Positions 25,833 through 35,230 of a stretch of DNA of 64,000 nucleotides are shown piece by piece. Origin of the DNA: Erythrobacter sp. (GTDB lineage Bacteria > Pseudomonadota > Alphaproteobacteria > Sphingomonadales > Sphingomonadaceae); contig NZ_CP136573.1 in the NCBI RefSeq assembly GCF_035194505.1, positions 1,364,001-1,428,000 of the forward strand, written 5' to 3'. The first letter of the stretch is position 1; the number at the start of each line of letters is the position of its first letter. Made by a program: the position numbers and the translations under genes. The notes beneath the pieces were generated by a model that did not search any database, was not told the origin of the DNA, and was given only the letters and a program-made list of their open reading frames with translations.

Positions 25833-26884
25833 GAGCGGTTTCCACACGATCTGATTCGTCAGGGATTCCCTTCGCGGCGCCGTTGTGATTCAGACTTCCT
25901 GCTGGTGGCAGGAGGCCAGCACGGATGGCACGAACGCTTTCACAGGATCTTCGGGACAGGGTCGTTGCAGCGATTGATGGCGGCCTGAGCTGCCACGCGG
26001 CGGCGGCGCGCTTTGGGGTCAGCGTGTCGAGCGCGATCCGCTGGCGGCGAAGAGCGCTTGAGCATGGCCGGGCCGTTGCCAAGCCGCGCGGCGGTGACCG
26101 GCATTCAGGCAAGATCGAAGCGCACGGCGGCTTCATTCGGGAGCTGATCGCCGAGCAAGGCGACATGACCCTGGTCGAGGTTCAGGCGCGGCTGATCGAG
26201 CGTGGGGCCCTGGTCGGTATCGGCACGGTGCATCGCTTCTTCGTGCGTCACGGGATCACGCGCAAAAAAAGACCGGCCACGCGATCGAGCAGGACCGTCC
26301 CGACGTCCTGAGGCAACGGCAGCATTGGTTCGACGGCCAGATCGATCTCGAACCCGAACGCCTCGTCTTCATCGACGAGACGTGGACCGCCACCAACATG
26401 ACCCGCAGCCATGGCCGCTGCCCGAAGGGCGAGCGGCTGCGGATGGGCTTCCCGCACGGCCACCGCAAGACCACCACGCTGGTCGCGGGACTGCGAATGA
26501 CCGGCATGGTCGCGCCGATGGTGCTGGACGGGCCGATCAACGGCGACTGGTTCGAAGCCTATGTGGCGCAGGTTCTGGTGCCCGAGTTGCAACCCGGTGA
26601 CGTGGTCATCATGGACAACCTCTCGAGCCACAAACGGGCGGCAGTGAAGGAAAGGATCGAAGCGGCCGGTGCAACGCTGCGCTTCCTCCCGCCATACAGC
26701 CCGGACTTCAACCCTATCGAGAAGGCATTCTCCCGGCTCAAAGCCATGCTCCGCAAGGCGGGTGAGCGAACCGTCAGCGGGTTGTGGGACTTGATCGGCC
26801 GGCTCGTCGACATCTTCCAGCCTGCCGAATGCGCCAATTACTTCAAATCTTGCGGATATGAGCCGGAATGAATGGAAACCGCTC
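25833..26884 (+). mobile_element. IS630-family insertion sequence, complete, with TA duplication
   Basis: Element of 1052 bases with matching ends: GAGCGGTTTCCA at 25833 and its inverse TGGAAACCGCTC ending at 26884. It is flanked by the TA dinucleotide on both sides (25831-25832 and 26885-26886), the known target duplication of the IS630/Tc1/mariner group. It contains one transposase coded by two overlapping frames. Both ends and all catalytic residues are intact, so the copy looks recent and potentially active. Confidence 0.93.
25925..26871 (+). CDS. IS630 transposase made by programmed -1 frameshift
   Basis: First frame (25925-26311) holds the HTH domain (CHAAAARFGVSVSSAIRW). Seven A's at about 26264-26270 (CGCAAAAAAAGACC) are a slippery site; a -1 shift continues as KKKTGHAIEQ in the frame ending at 26871. 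The second part carries the DDE catalytic triad: D in VFIDETW, D in VIMDNLSSHK and E in NPIEKAFSRLK. The shift has the same place and direction known for IS630 elements. A simple degenerate frameshift is possible but less likely, as nothing else is broken. Confidence 0.85.
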
Positions 26885-26934
26885 TAGCGCCGCTCTGTCT
26901 CCCCCATCCCCTCCAAGGGGCGGCGCTGCTAGCG

Positions 26935-26974
26935 ACCCCGTCCGGCCTTCCTCCAGGGCCGGGCGGGGTTTTTT
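26935..26974 (+). terminator. Intrinsic terminator beyond the IS630 copy
   Basis: ACCCCGTCCGGCC (26935-26947) pairs with GGCCGGGCGGGGT (26957-26969), one G-T pair, followed by TTTTTT. Without the IS it would lie about 60 bases after the fasciclin stop codon, so it is probably that gene's original terminator. It now sits in the 329-base gene-free stretch 26885-27213, whose remaining content is the family 2 repeat. Confidence 0.8.
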
Positions 26975-26987
26975 CGTGGAAGGGGGC

Positions 26988-27122
26988 AGTCCCTCCCCGT
27001 CACGGAGGGATGGGGAGGTGGCCGCGCGTCAGCGCGGTCGGAGGGGTAAGGCGGCAAGAAGATACCCCTCCGTCAGCCCTGCGGGCTGCCACCTCCCCCT
27101 TGCGTTGCAACGGGGAGGGACT
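26988..27122. repeat. Palindromic repeat family 2, copies A and B in inverted orientation
   Basis: Copy A (26988-27046) runs AGTCCCTCCCCGT ... GGATGGGGAGGTGGC ... GGAGGGGT. Copy B (27064-27122) is the inverse with the same order of blocks (ACCCCTCCG, hairpin, CCACCTCCCC, hairpin, CGGGGAGGGACT). The blocks are conserved while the short hairpins between them vary in sequence but keep pairing (CAGCCCTGCGGGCTG in B; CCGCGCGTCAGCGCGG in A). Copies C, D and E follow at 27147, 27583 and 27653. Confidence 0.85.
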
Positions 27123-27146
27123 TTCTGGTATTTGTCTGAAACACTT

Positions 27147-27210
27147 AGTCCCTCACCGTCCCGACGGGATGGGGAGGTGGCGCGCGCCGCATGACGCGTG
27201 ACGGAGGGGT
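27147..27210 (+). repeat. Family 2 repeat copy C, directly before the DUF559 start codon
   Basis: Same orientation as copy A. Its last block, GGAGGGGT, ends three bases before the ATG at 27214 and forms a strong Shine-Dalgarno sequence at usable spacing. So the repeat supplies the translation signal of the nuclease gene. Confidence 0.88.
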
Positions 27211-27213
27211 GAA

Positions 27214-27579
27214 ATGCGCAAGAGCGACCACAATTACCCCGCCGCGCGTGCCCAGCGACAAAGTCCGAGCCTCCCCGAAGGCCTGCTGTGGCGCGAGCTG
27301 CGCGGCAAGGCGGGCGGGCTCAAGTTCCGCCGCCAGCATCCGGTCGGGCGCTATGTGCTCGATTTCTACTGCGCGGCGGCCAAGTGCGGCTTCGAGATCG
27401 ACGGGATCGCGCATGACATGGGCGCGCTCCCGCAGCGCGATCGCGCGCGCGATGCGTGGCTGGGCGAGCAAGGCCTCAGGGTCGAGCACATCCCCGCCAG
27501 CGCCGTGCTGGGCGATCCGACGGGTGCGGCCGAGGCGATCGTGCGGCTGTGCAGGGGGATCATCGCGGGAGAGGCCTGA
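27214..27579 (+). CDS. DUF559 (Vsr-like, PD-(D/E)XK) endonuclease
   Basis: 121 residues. Matches the small DUF559 family related to very-short-patch repair nucleases: LLWRELRGKAGGLKFRRQHP, VLDFYCAAAKCGFEIDGIAHD and a C-terminal LGEQGLRVEHIPASAVL. Putative active-site residues are D in VLDFYC and E-x-D in FEIDG. In the family the role is uncharacterised. The gene is tightly packed between inverted copies C (3 bases before) and D (3 bases after) of repeat family 2, with its ribosome site inside the repeat. This suggests a cassette. Confidence 0.88.
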   Translation: MRKSDHNYPAARAQRQSPSLPEGLLWRELRGKAGGLKFRRQHPVGRYVLDFYCAAAKCGFEIDGIAHDMGALPQRDRARDAWLGEQGLRVEHIPASAVLGDPTGAAEAIVRLCRGIIAGEA

Positions 27580-27582
27580 TTG

Positions 27583-27700
27583 ACCCCTCCGTCAGCCCTG
27601 CGAGCTGCCACCTCCCCATCCTTGCAGGACGGGGAGAGACGAAGAGCCGCCAAGTCCCTCCCCGTCCCAGAGGGATGGGTAGGGACGAAGAGGGCTGACC
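27583..27700. repeat. Family 2 repeat copies D (inverse) and E (partial, direct)
   Basis: Copy D (27583-27640) begins ACCCCTCCGTCAGCCCTGCG, three bases after the DUF559 stop, and is inverse to copy C. Copy E (27653-27700) starts AGTCCCTCCCCGT in the A/C orientation but loses the GAGGTGGC block. The five copies alternate in orientation across 26988-27700. Confidence 0.85.
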
Positions 27701-27723
27701 TTGGGGCTTCCCCCAGACCGTCC

Positions 27724-28989
<1,266 letters not shown>

Positions 28990-29187
28990 TCCTGTGTCCT
29001 CGACTCCGCGCGCAATAGCATGGCTAGCGCACAAGCGGATTCGATAAATGTATCTATGGCACCAGATGAATCAACATGGGGTGCGCGTTTTAATGCCTCC
29101 GGAGCGGAGCGGGATGCCCGGATATGCCCGAAAAAGCCCGGTGATCGGGGGCCTGTCCCGCCGCGGGGCAGCTGCGGGGAGAAGCCC

Positions 29188-29892
29188 TTAATCAGGAGCG
29201 CCGCCCGAGCCGTCCTCGCCCGAATTCTCTTCGATGTCGGGGCGGGTTTCGAACACCTTGTCCACCAGACCGAAGGCCTTGGCTTCCTCGGCTTCGAGGA
29301 AGGTGTCGCGGTCCATCGCCTTTTCGATCTCGTCGAGGCTGCGGCCGGTGAACTTGACGTAGAGATCGTTCATGCGGCTGCGGATGCGCAGGATCTCGCG
29401 CGCCTGAATCTCAATGTCGGACGCCATCCCGCGCGCACCGCCCGAAGGCTGGTGGATCATGATCCGCGCATTGGGGAGCGCGATGCGCATGCCCGGCTCA
29501 CCCGCGGCGAGCAGGAAGCTGCCCATCGAAGCGGCCTGCCCGATGCACACGGTCGACACGCGCGGCTTGATATATTGCATGGTGTCGAAGATCGCGAGAC
29601 CGGCCGTCACCACCCCGCCGGGCGAGTTGATGTACATCGAAATCGGCTTGCTGGGATTCTCGCTTTCGAGAAACAGCAGCTGGGCGACGATCAGCGAGGC
29701 CATCCCGTCTTCCACCTGTCCGGTGACGAAGACGATGCGTTCGCGCAGCAGGCGGCTGAAAATGTCGAAGGAGCGTTCGCCCCGGCTGGTCTGCTCGACC
29801 ACCACAGGCACCAGCGCGCCGGTGAGCGGATCGCGGGTGAATTGCCCCTGGGTGCCGTAAGTATCGCCAGCGTTGCCGAACAGATCGATCAT
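29188..29892 (-). CDS. clpP: ATP-dependent Clp protease proteolytic subunit ClpP
   Basis: 234 residues from the ATG at 29892 (MIDLFGNAGD). Catalytic S122 in GQAASMGSF and H147 in ARIMIHQPSGG; the Asp lies further on. The N-terminal part is about 20 residues longer than the E. coli mature form and the C-terminus carries an acidic tail (DIEENSGEDGSGG). Forms the 14-subunit chamber used by ClpX. First gene of the clpP-clpX pair. Confidence 0.96.
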   Translation of the reverse strand: MIDLFGNAGDTYGTQGQFTRDPLTGALVPVVVEQTSRGERSFDIFSRLLRERIVFVTGQVEDGMASLIVAQLLFLESENPSKPISMYINSPGGVVTAGLAIFDTMQYIKPRVSTVCIGQAASMGSFLLAAGEPGMRIALPNARIMIHQPSGGARGMASDIEIQAREILRIRSRMNDLYVKFTGRSLDEIEKAMDRDTFLEAEEAKAFGLVDKVFETRPDIEENSGEDGSGGAPD

Positions 29893-30045
29893 GGGATTTG
29901 CGTGTCCTTCGTAAGTTCCAGACAGGCTATGTCGGAGGCATGGGGGCAATTTCAAGGGCGTTTACCGTGTCGCCTGTGAATTGCGGGTTACACCTGCCTC
30001 AGCCGAGGCTTGCATCGCTGCGCAAAGCAGGCAAACCTGCGGGTC

Positions 30046-31593
30046 ATGACCATCCTTGCCCTCGCGCGGCCCGCGCTCGCCCTCGCCCTTGCCACCACCT
30101 CGGCTGCGGCCCTCGCGCAAGCCGCGCCTGCACCTGCCGCCGCAGACGCTCCCACGGATCGCGAGGCGATGAGCGAATTGCTGGCGGTGGACGAATATAT
30201 CCTGCGCATCCAGGCATTGGACGATAATGGCCCGCGCCTGAATGCCGTGATCGACTATGATCCCGCCGCCGCCGTCAAGGCGCGCCAGCAGGCGGGCATC
30301 GGTCCGCTGCGGGGCCGCACAGTGCTGGTGAAGGACAATATCGAAACCGCCGAATTCCCCACCACCGCCGGCAGCCTTGCCCTCAAGGACAATGCCACCG
30401 GACGCGACGCGCCGCTGATCGCCTACCTGCGCAAGAATGGCGGCGTGGTGCTGGGCAAGACCAACCTTTCCGAATGGGCCAATATCCGCTCCGACGGATC
30501 GACCAGCGGGTGGAGCGCGGTGGGCGGCCTCACCCGCAATCCTTACGCGATCGACCGCAACACCTGCGGCTCCTCCTCGGGCAGCGGTGCGGCGGTGGCG
30601 GCGGGCTTTGCCTGGGCCGCGATCGGCACCGAGACCAATGGCTCGATCACCTGCCCGGCCTCGACCAACGGGATCGTCGGCTTCAAGCCCAGCGTCGGCA
30701 TCGTCAGCCGCACGCATGTCGTTCCGATTTCGAGCACGCAGGACACCGCCGGGCCGATGACCCGCACGGTCCATGATGCCGCGCTGCTGCTCACCGCCAT
30801 CGCCGGCGAGGACAAGGCCGATGCCGCCACGCTCGGCGCCAAGCGAGTGAAGGATTACACCGCCGGGCTCGATACCTATTCGCTGAAGGGCGTGCGGATC
30901 GGGGTGATGCGCAAGCAATTGGGCAGCCGCGATGATCTGAAGGCGATCTTCAACACCGCCGTCGCCGATCTCCAGCGCGCGGGCGCGGAGATTGTGGAGA
31001 TCGACTTCGATCCCAACAACGCGATGTATGGCGACAGCTTCACCGTGCTGATGTTCGAACTGCGCGAGGAGCTGGGCAAGTATCTCGTCTCGATCCCCGC
31101 CTTCAAGGAGGGCACGACGCCGCGCAGCCTGGCCGACATCATTGCCTTCAACACTGCCCATGCGAAGGAGGAGCTGCGCTGGTTCGGGCAGGAGCTCTTC
31201 ACCCTGGCTGAAAGCACCACCGACCGCGCGGCTTATGAAAAGGCGCGCGCCAATGCGGTGCGGATCGCGGGGGCCGAAACGCTCGACAAGCTGCTGGCCG
31301 ACAACAAGGTGCAGTTCCTGATTGCCCCCACGCGCGGCCCGGCATGGACCACCGATCTGGTGAACGGCGACAATTTCGGCGGCTCGGTCGGCTTCGGCAG
31401 TCCGTCCGCGATTGCGGGCTATCCGCACCTCACCGTGCCGATGGGCGCAATCGAGGGCCTGCCGGTGGGCCTCAGCATCATGGGCGCCAAGTGGGACGAT
31501 CACGCCGTGCTGAAGGCGGGCGCTGCCTACGAAAAAGCGCGGACAGCCAAGCTGCCCGCGCCCACATTCCGTCCGTGGCGTCCGGCGGAGTAA
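30046..31593 (+). CDS. Secreted amidase (amidase-signature family)
   Basis: 515 residues from the ATG at 30046, with a signal peptide ending near AAALAQAAPA. The Ser-cisSer-Lys triad is visible: K96 in TVLVKDNIE, a Ser in CGSSSGSGAAVAAG (about 176-178) and S200 in GTETNGSITCPAS. Hydrolyses amides in the periplasm; unlike GatA it has an export signal and no glutaminase partner. Convergent with tig, the stops being 20 bases apart. Substrate unknown. Confidence 0.9.
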   Translation: MTILALARPALALALATTSAAALAQAAPAPAAADAPTDREAMSELLAVDEYILRIQALDDNGPRLNAVIDYDPAAAVKARQQAGIGPLRGRTVLVKDNIETAEFPTTAGSLALKDNATGRDAPLIAYLRKNGGVVLGKTNLSEWANIRSDGSTSGWSAVGGLTRNPYAIDRNTCGSSSGSGAAVAAGFAWAAIGTETNGSITCPASTNGIVGFKPSVGIVSRTHVVPISSTQDTAGPMTRTVHDAALLLTAIAGEDKADAATLGAKRVKDYTAGLDTYSLKGVRIGVMRKQLGSRDDLKAIFNTAVADLQRAGAEIVEIDFDPNNAMYGDSFTVLMFELREELGKYLVSIPAFKEGTTPRSLADIIAFNTAHAKEELRWFGQELFTLAESTTDRAAYEKARANAVRIAGAETLDKLLADNKVQFLIAPTRGPAWTTDLVNGDNFGGSVGFGSPSAIAGYPHLTVPMGAIEGLPVGLSIMGAKWDDHAVLKAGAAYEKARTAKLPAPTFRPWRPAE

Positions 31594-31613
31594 TCACCCC
31601 GCCGGTCACCTGA

Positions 31614-33149
31614 TCACTTCTTGGCAGCGGCCTTCTTGGCCGGGGCCTTCTTGGCGGCGGGCTTTTCTTCAGCCGCAGCCGCTTCCTTCTTCGCAGGCGC
31701 CTTCTTGGCCGGAGCCTTCTTGGCAGCCGGCTTTTCCTCGGCAGCAGGGGCTTCTTCGGCCTTCTTGGCCGGGGCCTTCTTCTTGGCAGGCGCCTTCTTG
31801 GCCGGAGCCGGTGCGGCACCTTCTTCGGCTTCGATCGCGGCCTGAAGCTCTTCCACGGTCACTTCACGCTCGGTGACTTCGGCCTTGTCGAACAGGAAGT
31901 CGACGACCTTGTCTTCATAGAGCGGGGCGCGCAGCTGGGCGGCGGCCATCGGATCGGACTGGATGAACTGCACGAAACGCTCGCGATCCTCGGTGCGATA
32001 CTGCATCGCGGCCTGCTGGATCAGCATCGACATTTCCTGACCGGTCACTTCCACGCCATTGGCCTGGCCGATTTCCGAGAGCAGCAGGCCCAGACGCACG
32101 CGGCGCTCGGCGATGCCGCGATATTCGTCCTTTTCGTCCTGGATCTGCTTGAGCGCGCCCGCCGGATCCTCGTCACGCGAGGCTTCCTGCTGGAGCTGCT
32201 GCCAGATCTGGGCGAATTCGGCCTCGACCATGGTGGCCGGGACTTCGAAGCTGTGGCCCGCGGCCAGCTGATCGAGCAGCTGGCGCTTCATCTGGGTGCG
32301 GGTGAGGCCGGCGGTCTGCTGTTCCAGCTGCGCCTTCATGATTTCCTTGAGCTTGTCGAGGCTGTCGAGGCCGAGGCTCTTGGCGAAATCTTCATCGACC
32401 ACGGTTTCGGTTTCGATCTTCACCGCCTTCACGGTGATGTCGAAGGTCGCTTCCTTGCCGGCGAGATGCGCGGCCTGATAGGCTTCGGGGAAGGTGACGG
32501 TGATGGTGGTTTCCGCACCGGTCTTCACGCCGACGAGCTGTTCTTCGAAGCCCGGAATGAAGGTGCCCGAACCGATCACCAGCGCCGCGTCTTCAGCCTT
32601 GCCGCCGTCGAATTCGACGCCGTCGAGCTTGCCGACGAAATCGATGATCAGCTGGTCGCCCTCGGCCGCCTTCTTGGTCTTGGGGGCGTCCTTGTAGCTC
32701 TTGTTCGAGCCAGCGATGCCGGCCAGCGCCTCGTCGATCTGGGCGTCGGTCACGGGGACCACCAGACGCTCGAGCTTGAGGCCGTCGATTCCCGGCGCAT
32801 CGATGGCGGGCAGCACTTCGAGGCTGACCGAGATCTGCGCGTCCTTGCCCTGCTCGTAATCGTCGTTGAGGCCGACTTCCGGCTGCATCGCCGGACGCAG
32901 CGCTTCATCGCGCACCAGCTGGTCGACCGATTCGCGGATCGTGTCGTTCACCACCTGCGCGTGCAGGGCCTCGCCGTGCATCTTCTTGACGAGATTGGCC
33001 GGAACCTTGCCGGGACGGAAGCCGGGCATCCGCACCTGCGGGGCGATCTTCTTGATCTCGGAATCGATCTTGGCTGCAAGATCGCCCGCCGGGATCGTGA
33101 TCAGGTAGGCGCGCTTGAGCCCTTCGTTGGCAGTCTGCTTGGTGTGCAT
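31614..33149 (-). CDS. tig: Trigger factor with a lysine/alanine/proline-rich tail
   Basis: 511 residues from the ATG at 33149. Ribosome-binding signature MPGFRPGKVPANLVKKMHG, PPIase (FKBP-like) domain with IDFVGKLDGVEFDGG, and the C-terminal chaperone arms to about residue 440. Normal trigger factor then ends; here about 70 more residues follow, made of repeated PAKKAPAKK and AAEEKPAAKK units, like a histone H1 or HU-type tail. The tail codons (31617-31815) form internal DNA repeats. Folds nascent chains; the tail could bind rRNA or nucleic acid (inference). Confidence 0.94.
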   Translation of the reverse strand: MHTKQTANEGLKRAYLITIPAGDLAAKIDSEIKKIAPQVRMPGFRPGKVPANLVKKMHGEALHAQVVNDTIRESVDQLVRDEALRPAMQPEVGLNDDYEQGKDAQISVSLEVLPAIDAPGIDGLKLERLVVPVTDAQIDEALAGIAGSNKSYKDAPKTKKAAEGDQLIIDFVGKLDGVEFDGGKAEDAALVIGSGTFIPGFEEQLVGVKTGAETTITVTFPEAYQAAHLAGKEATFDITVKAVKIETETVVDEDFAKSLGLDSLDKLKEIMKAQLEQQTAGLTRTQMKRQLLDQLAAGHSFEVPATMVEAEFAQIWQQLQQEASRDEDPAGALKQIQDEKDEYRGIAERRVRLGLLLSEIGQANGVEVTGQEMSMLIQQAAMQYRTEDRERFVQFIQSDPMAAAQLRAPLYEDKVVDFLFDKAEVTEREVTVEELQAAIEAEEGAAPAPAKKAPAKKKAPAKKAEEAPAAEEKPAAKKAPAKKAPAKKEAAAAEEKPAAKKAPAKKAAAKK

Positions 33150-33212
33150 AAGAACTGGTCTGAAGCCTTCTTGATGAGAAATCCGAGATGCCGGACAATC
33201 CGAGCGGCGAAT

Positions 33213-33297
33213 TGGTGCGGGCGAAGGGACTCGAACCCCCACATCTTGCGATACCAGAACCTAAATCTGGCGCGTCTACCAATTTCGCCACGCCCGC
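33213..33297 (-). tRNA. tRNA-Leu (anticodon TAG)
   Basis: 85 nt on the minus strand with CCA encoded (33213-33215). Acceptor GCGGGCG pairs with CGCCCGC. The anticodon arm is CCAGA-TTTAGGT-TCTGG, giving TAG, and the long variable arm expected for leucine is present (TATCGCAAGATG). T-arm GGGGGTTCGAGTCCC. It lies 63 bases upstream of tig, same strand, and may share its promoter. Confidence 0.95.
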
Positions 33298-33427
33298 ATG
33301 CCCGAACGAAGCCGCGCGGGAAGCAAGGCCCCCCGCGCGTATTAGCGGGAGCCCTTATCCCCGCTCGCCCAAAAGGGCAAGCGCAACACGCTTGAAGCTG
33401 GAGCAAACCCCCGATAAGGCGCGCGCC

Positions 33428-33736
33428 ATGACCGAAGAAACCCCCAACTCCGCCCCCACCGCCACCGGTTCGGACGTTCCGCCCGATCACCTGTCGGTCA
33501 ATCCGCGCAGCCCGCATTTCGATGCGGAGAAGCTCCAGCGCGGCATCGGCATCCGTTTCAAGGACCGGGTGCGCACCGATGTCGAGGAATATTCGATCTC
33601 CGAAGGCTGGGTGCGGGTGCAGGCGGGCAAGAGCGTGGACCGCAAGGGCCAGCCGCTGACAATCAAGCTCACCGGCCCGGTCGAGGCGTGGTTCGAGGAC
33701 TTGGGCGAGAACCCGCCGGTCGCCCGAAAAGCCTGA
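33428..33736 (+). CDS. DUF3297 family protein
   Basis: 102 residues. Ser/Thr/Pro-rich N-terminus, then the DUF3297 core (VPPDHLSVNPRSPHFDAEKL, GIRFKDRVRTDVEEYSISEG, and a C-terminal WFEDL). Common in proteobacteria, function unknown. ATG at 33428 chosen since the conserved core follows after about 24 residues. Located 64 bases before der in the same direction. Confidence 0.88.
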   Translation: MTEETPNSAPTATGSDVPPDHLSVNPRSPHFDAEKLQRGIGIRFKDRVRTDVEEYSISEGWVRVQAGKSVDRKGQPLTIKLTGPVEAWFEDLGENPPVARKA

Positions 33737-33800
33737 GGCGCTGGGCTGATTCCGGCCCGAACTTGCCAAACGAGGCAATAAAGCCCAATTGGCGCGGGAT

Positions 33801-35225
33801 ATGTCCCTCCCCAAGAAGCCCGAAGTCGTCATCATCGGCCGTCCCAATGTCGGCAAGTCCACGCTGTTCAACCGGCTGGTGGGCAAGAAACTCGCCCTCG
33901 TGGACGATCAGCCCGGCGTGACGCGCGACCGCCGGATGGGCGATGCCGTGATCGCGGGATTGCACTTCACGATTGTCGACACCGCCGGGTGGGAGGACGA
34001 GGACGAACTCAGCCTCCCTGGCCGGATGCGCAAGCAGACCGAGGCGAGCCTTGCGGGTGCGGACGCGGCCGTGTTCGTGATCGACGCGCGCGCGGGCCTC
34101 ACCCCGCTGGACGAGGAAATCGCCCGCTACCTGCGCGAACAGGAAGTCCCCGTCGTGGTCGTCGCCAACAAGGCCGAAGGCAAGGGCGGCGAGGCCGGCG
34201 CGATGGAAGCCTATGCGCTGGGCCTTGGCGAGCCGCTCGCCATGTCGGCCGAGCATGGCGAAGGCATTGCCGATCTGTTCGGCGGGCTGTGGCCGATCAT
34301 CGGCGCCAAGTCGGAAGGATGGGAAGAGGCGAACGACGCGGAGCGCGCCGAGATCGCCGCGATGGACGAGGATGATCGCCCGCAGGGCCCATTGAAACTC
34401 GCCATCGTCGGGCGGCCCAATGCGGGCAAGTCCACCCTCATCAACCGTCTGCTCGGCGAAGACCGCCTGCTGACCGGCCCCGAAGCCGGGATCACCCGCG
34501 ATTCGATTGCGATCGACTGGGTGTGGCACGATCCCAAGGCCGGCCCCGACGAGGACAGCGCCCGCGAGATCCGCCTGATCGACACGGCGGGGATGCGCAA
34601 GAAGAAGAACGTCACCGAGAAGCTCGAAAAGCTTTCCGTGGCCGATGCCCGCCGCGCGGTGGATTTTGCCGAAGTCGTGGTGCTGCTGCTCGATGCGACG
34701 CAGGGCCTTGAACATCAGGATCTGAAAATCGCTTCGCTGGTGCTCGAAGAGGGCCGCGCGCTGATGATCGCGATCAACAAGTGGGACGTGGCCGAGGACG
34801 CGAGCAAGCTGTTCAACGGCATCCGCGCCGCGCTCGATGACGGCCTTGCACAGGTGCGCGGGCTGCCGCTGTTCGCCGTCTCCGCCAAGACCGGCAAGGG
34901 GCTGGACCAGATGCTCTCGGGCGCCTTCGAACTGCGCAAGGCATGGTCGAAGCGCGTGCCGACTTCGGCGCTCAATCGCTGGTTCGACGATGCGCTGGAG
35001 GCCAACCCGCCGCCCGCGCCCGGCGGCAAGCGCATCAAGCTGCGCTACATCACCCAGGCGGGAACGCGCCCGCCGCGCTTCGTGATCTTCGGCACCCGCC
35101 TCGACGAATTGCCCAAGAGCTACGAGCGCTATCTGGTGAACGGCATCCGCGCCAAGCTCGGCTTTGACGCCGTGCCGGTGCGCGTGACGCTGAAGGCCAA
35201 CAAGAACCCCTACGCCAAGGAGTAG
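33801..35225 (+). CDS. der: Ribosome-assembly GTPase Der
   Basis: 474 residues from the ATG at 33801. Two GTPase domains in tandem, with P-loops GRPNVGKST (about 12-20) and GRPNAGKST (about 205), DTAGWED and DTAGMRKKKN G3 motifs, NKAE and NKWD G4 motifs, then a KH-like C-terminal domain (PGGKRIKLRYITQAGTRPP). Needed for 50S subunit maturation. An upstream TTG at 33789 is possible but unlikely. The DUF2721 gene begins 5 bases after its stop. Confidence 0.96.
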   Translation: MSLPKKPEVVIIGRPNVGKSTLFNRLVGKKLALVDDQPGVTRDRRMGDAVIAGLHFTIVDTAGWEDEDELSLPGRMRKQTEASLAGADAAVFVIDARAGLTPLDEEIARYLREQEVPVVVVANKAEGKGGEAGAMEAYALGLGEPLAMSAEHGEGIADLFGGLWPIIGAKSEGWEEANDAERAEIAAMDEDDRPQGPLKLAIVGRPNAGKSTLINRLLGEDRLLTGPEAGITRDSIAIDWVWHDPKAGPDEDSAREIRLIDTAGMRKKKNVTEKLEKLSVADARRAVDFAEVVVLLLDATQGLEHQDLKIASLVLEEGRALMIAINKWDVAEDASKLFNGIRAALDDGLAQVRGLPLFAVSAKTGKGLDQMLSGAFELRKAWSKRVPTSALNRWFDDALEANPPPAPGGKRIKLRYITQAGTRPPRFVIFGTRLDELPKSYERYLVNGIRAKLGFDAVPVRVTLKANKNPYAKE

Positions 35226-35230
35226 CCGCG

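Noticed and set aside
25925..26871. IS630 transposase as a broken pseudogene
   Set aside because: The two frames meet at an A7 slippery run in the position expected for programmed -1 shifting, and all catalytic residues and both ends are intact.
26885..27700. CRISPR array, because of regularly repeated GC-rich blocks
   Set aside because: The copies alternate in orientation, differ in length, have no unique spacers of constant size, and surround a nuclease gene that is not Cas-related.
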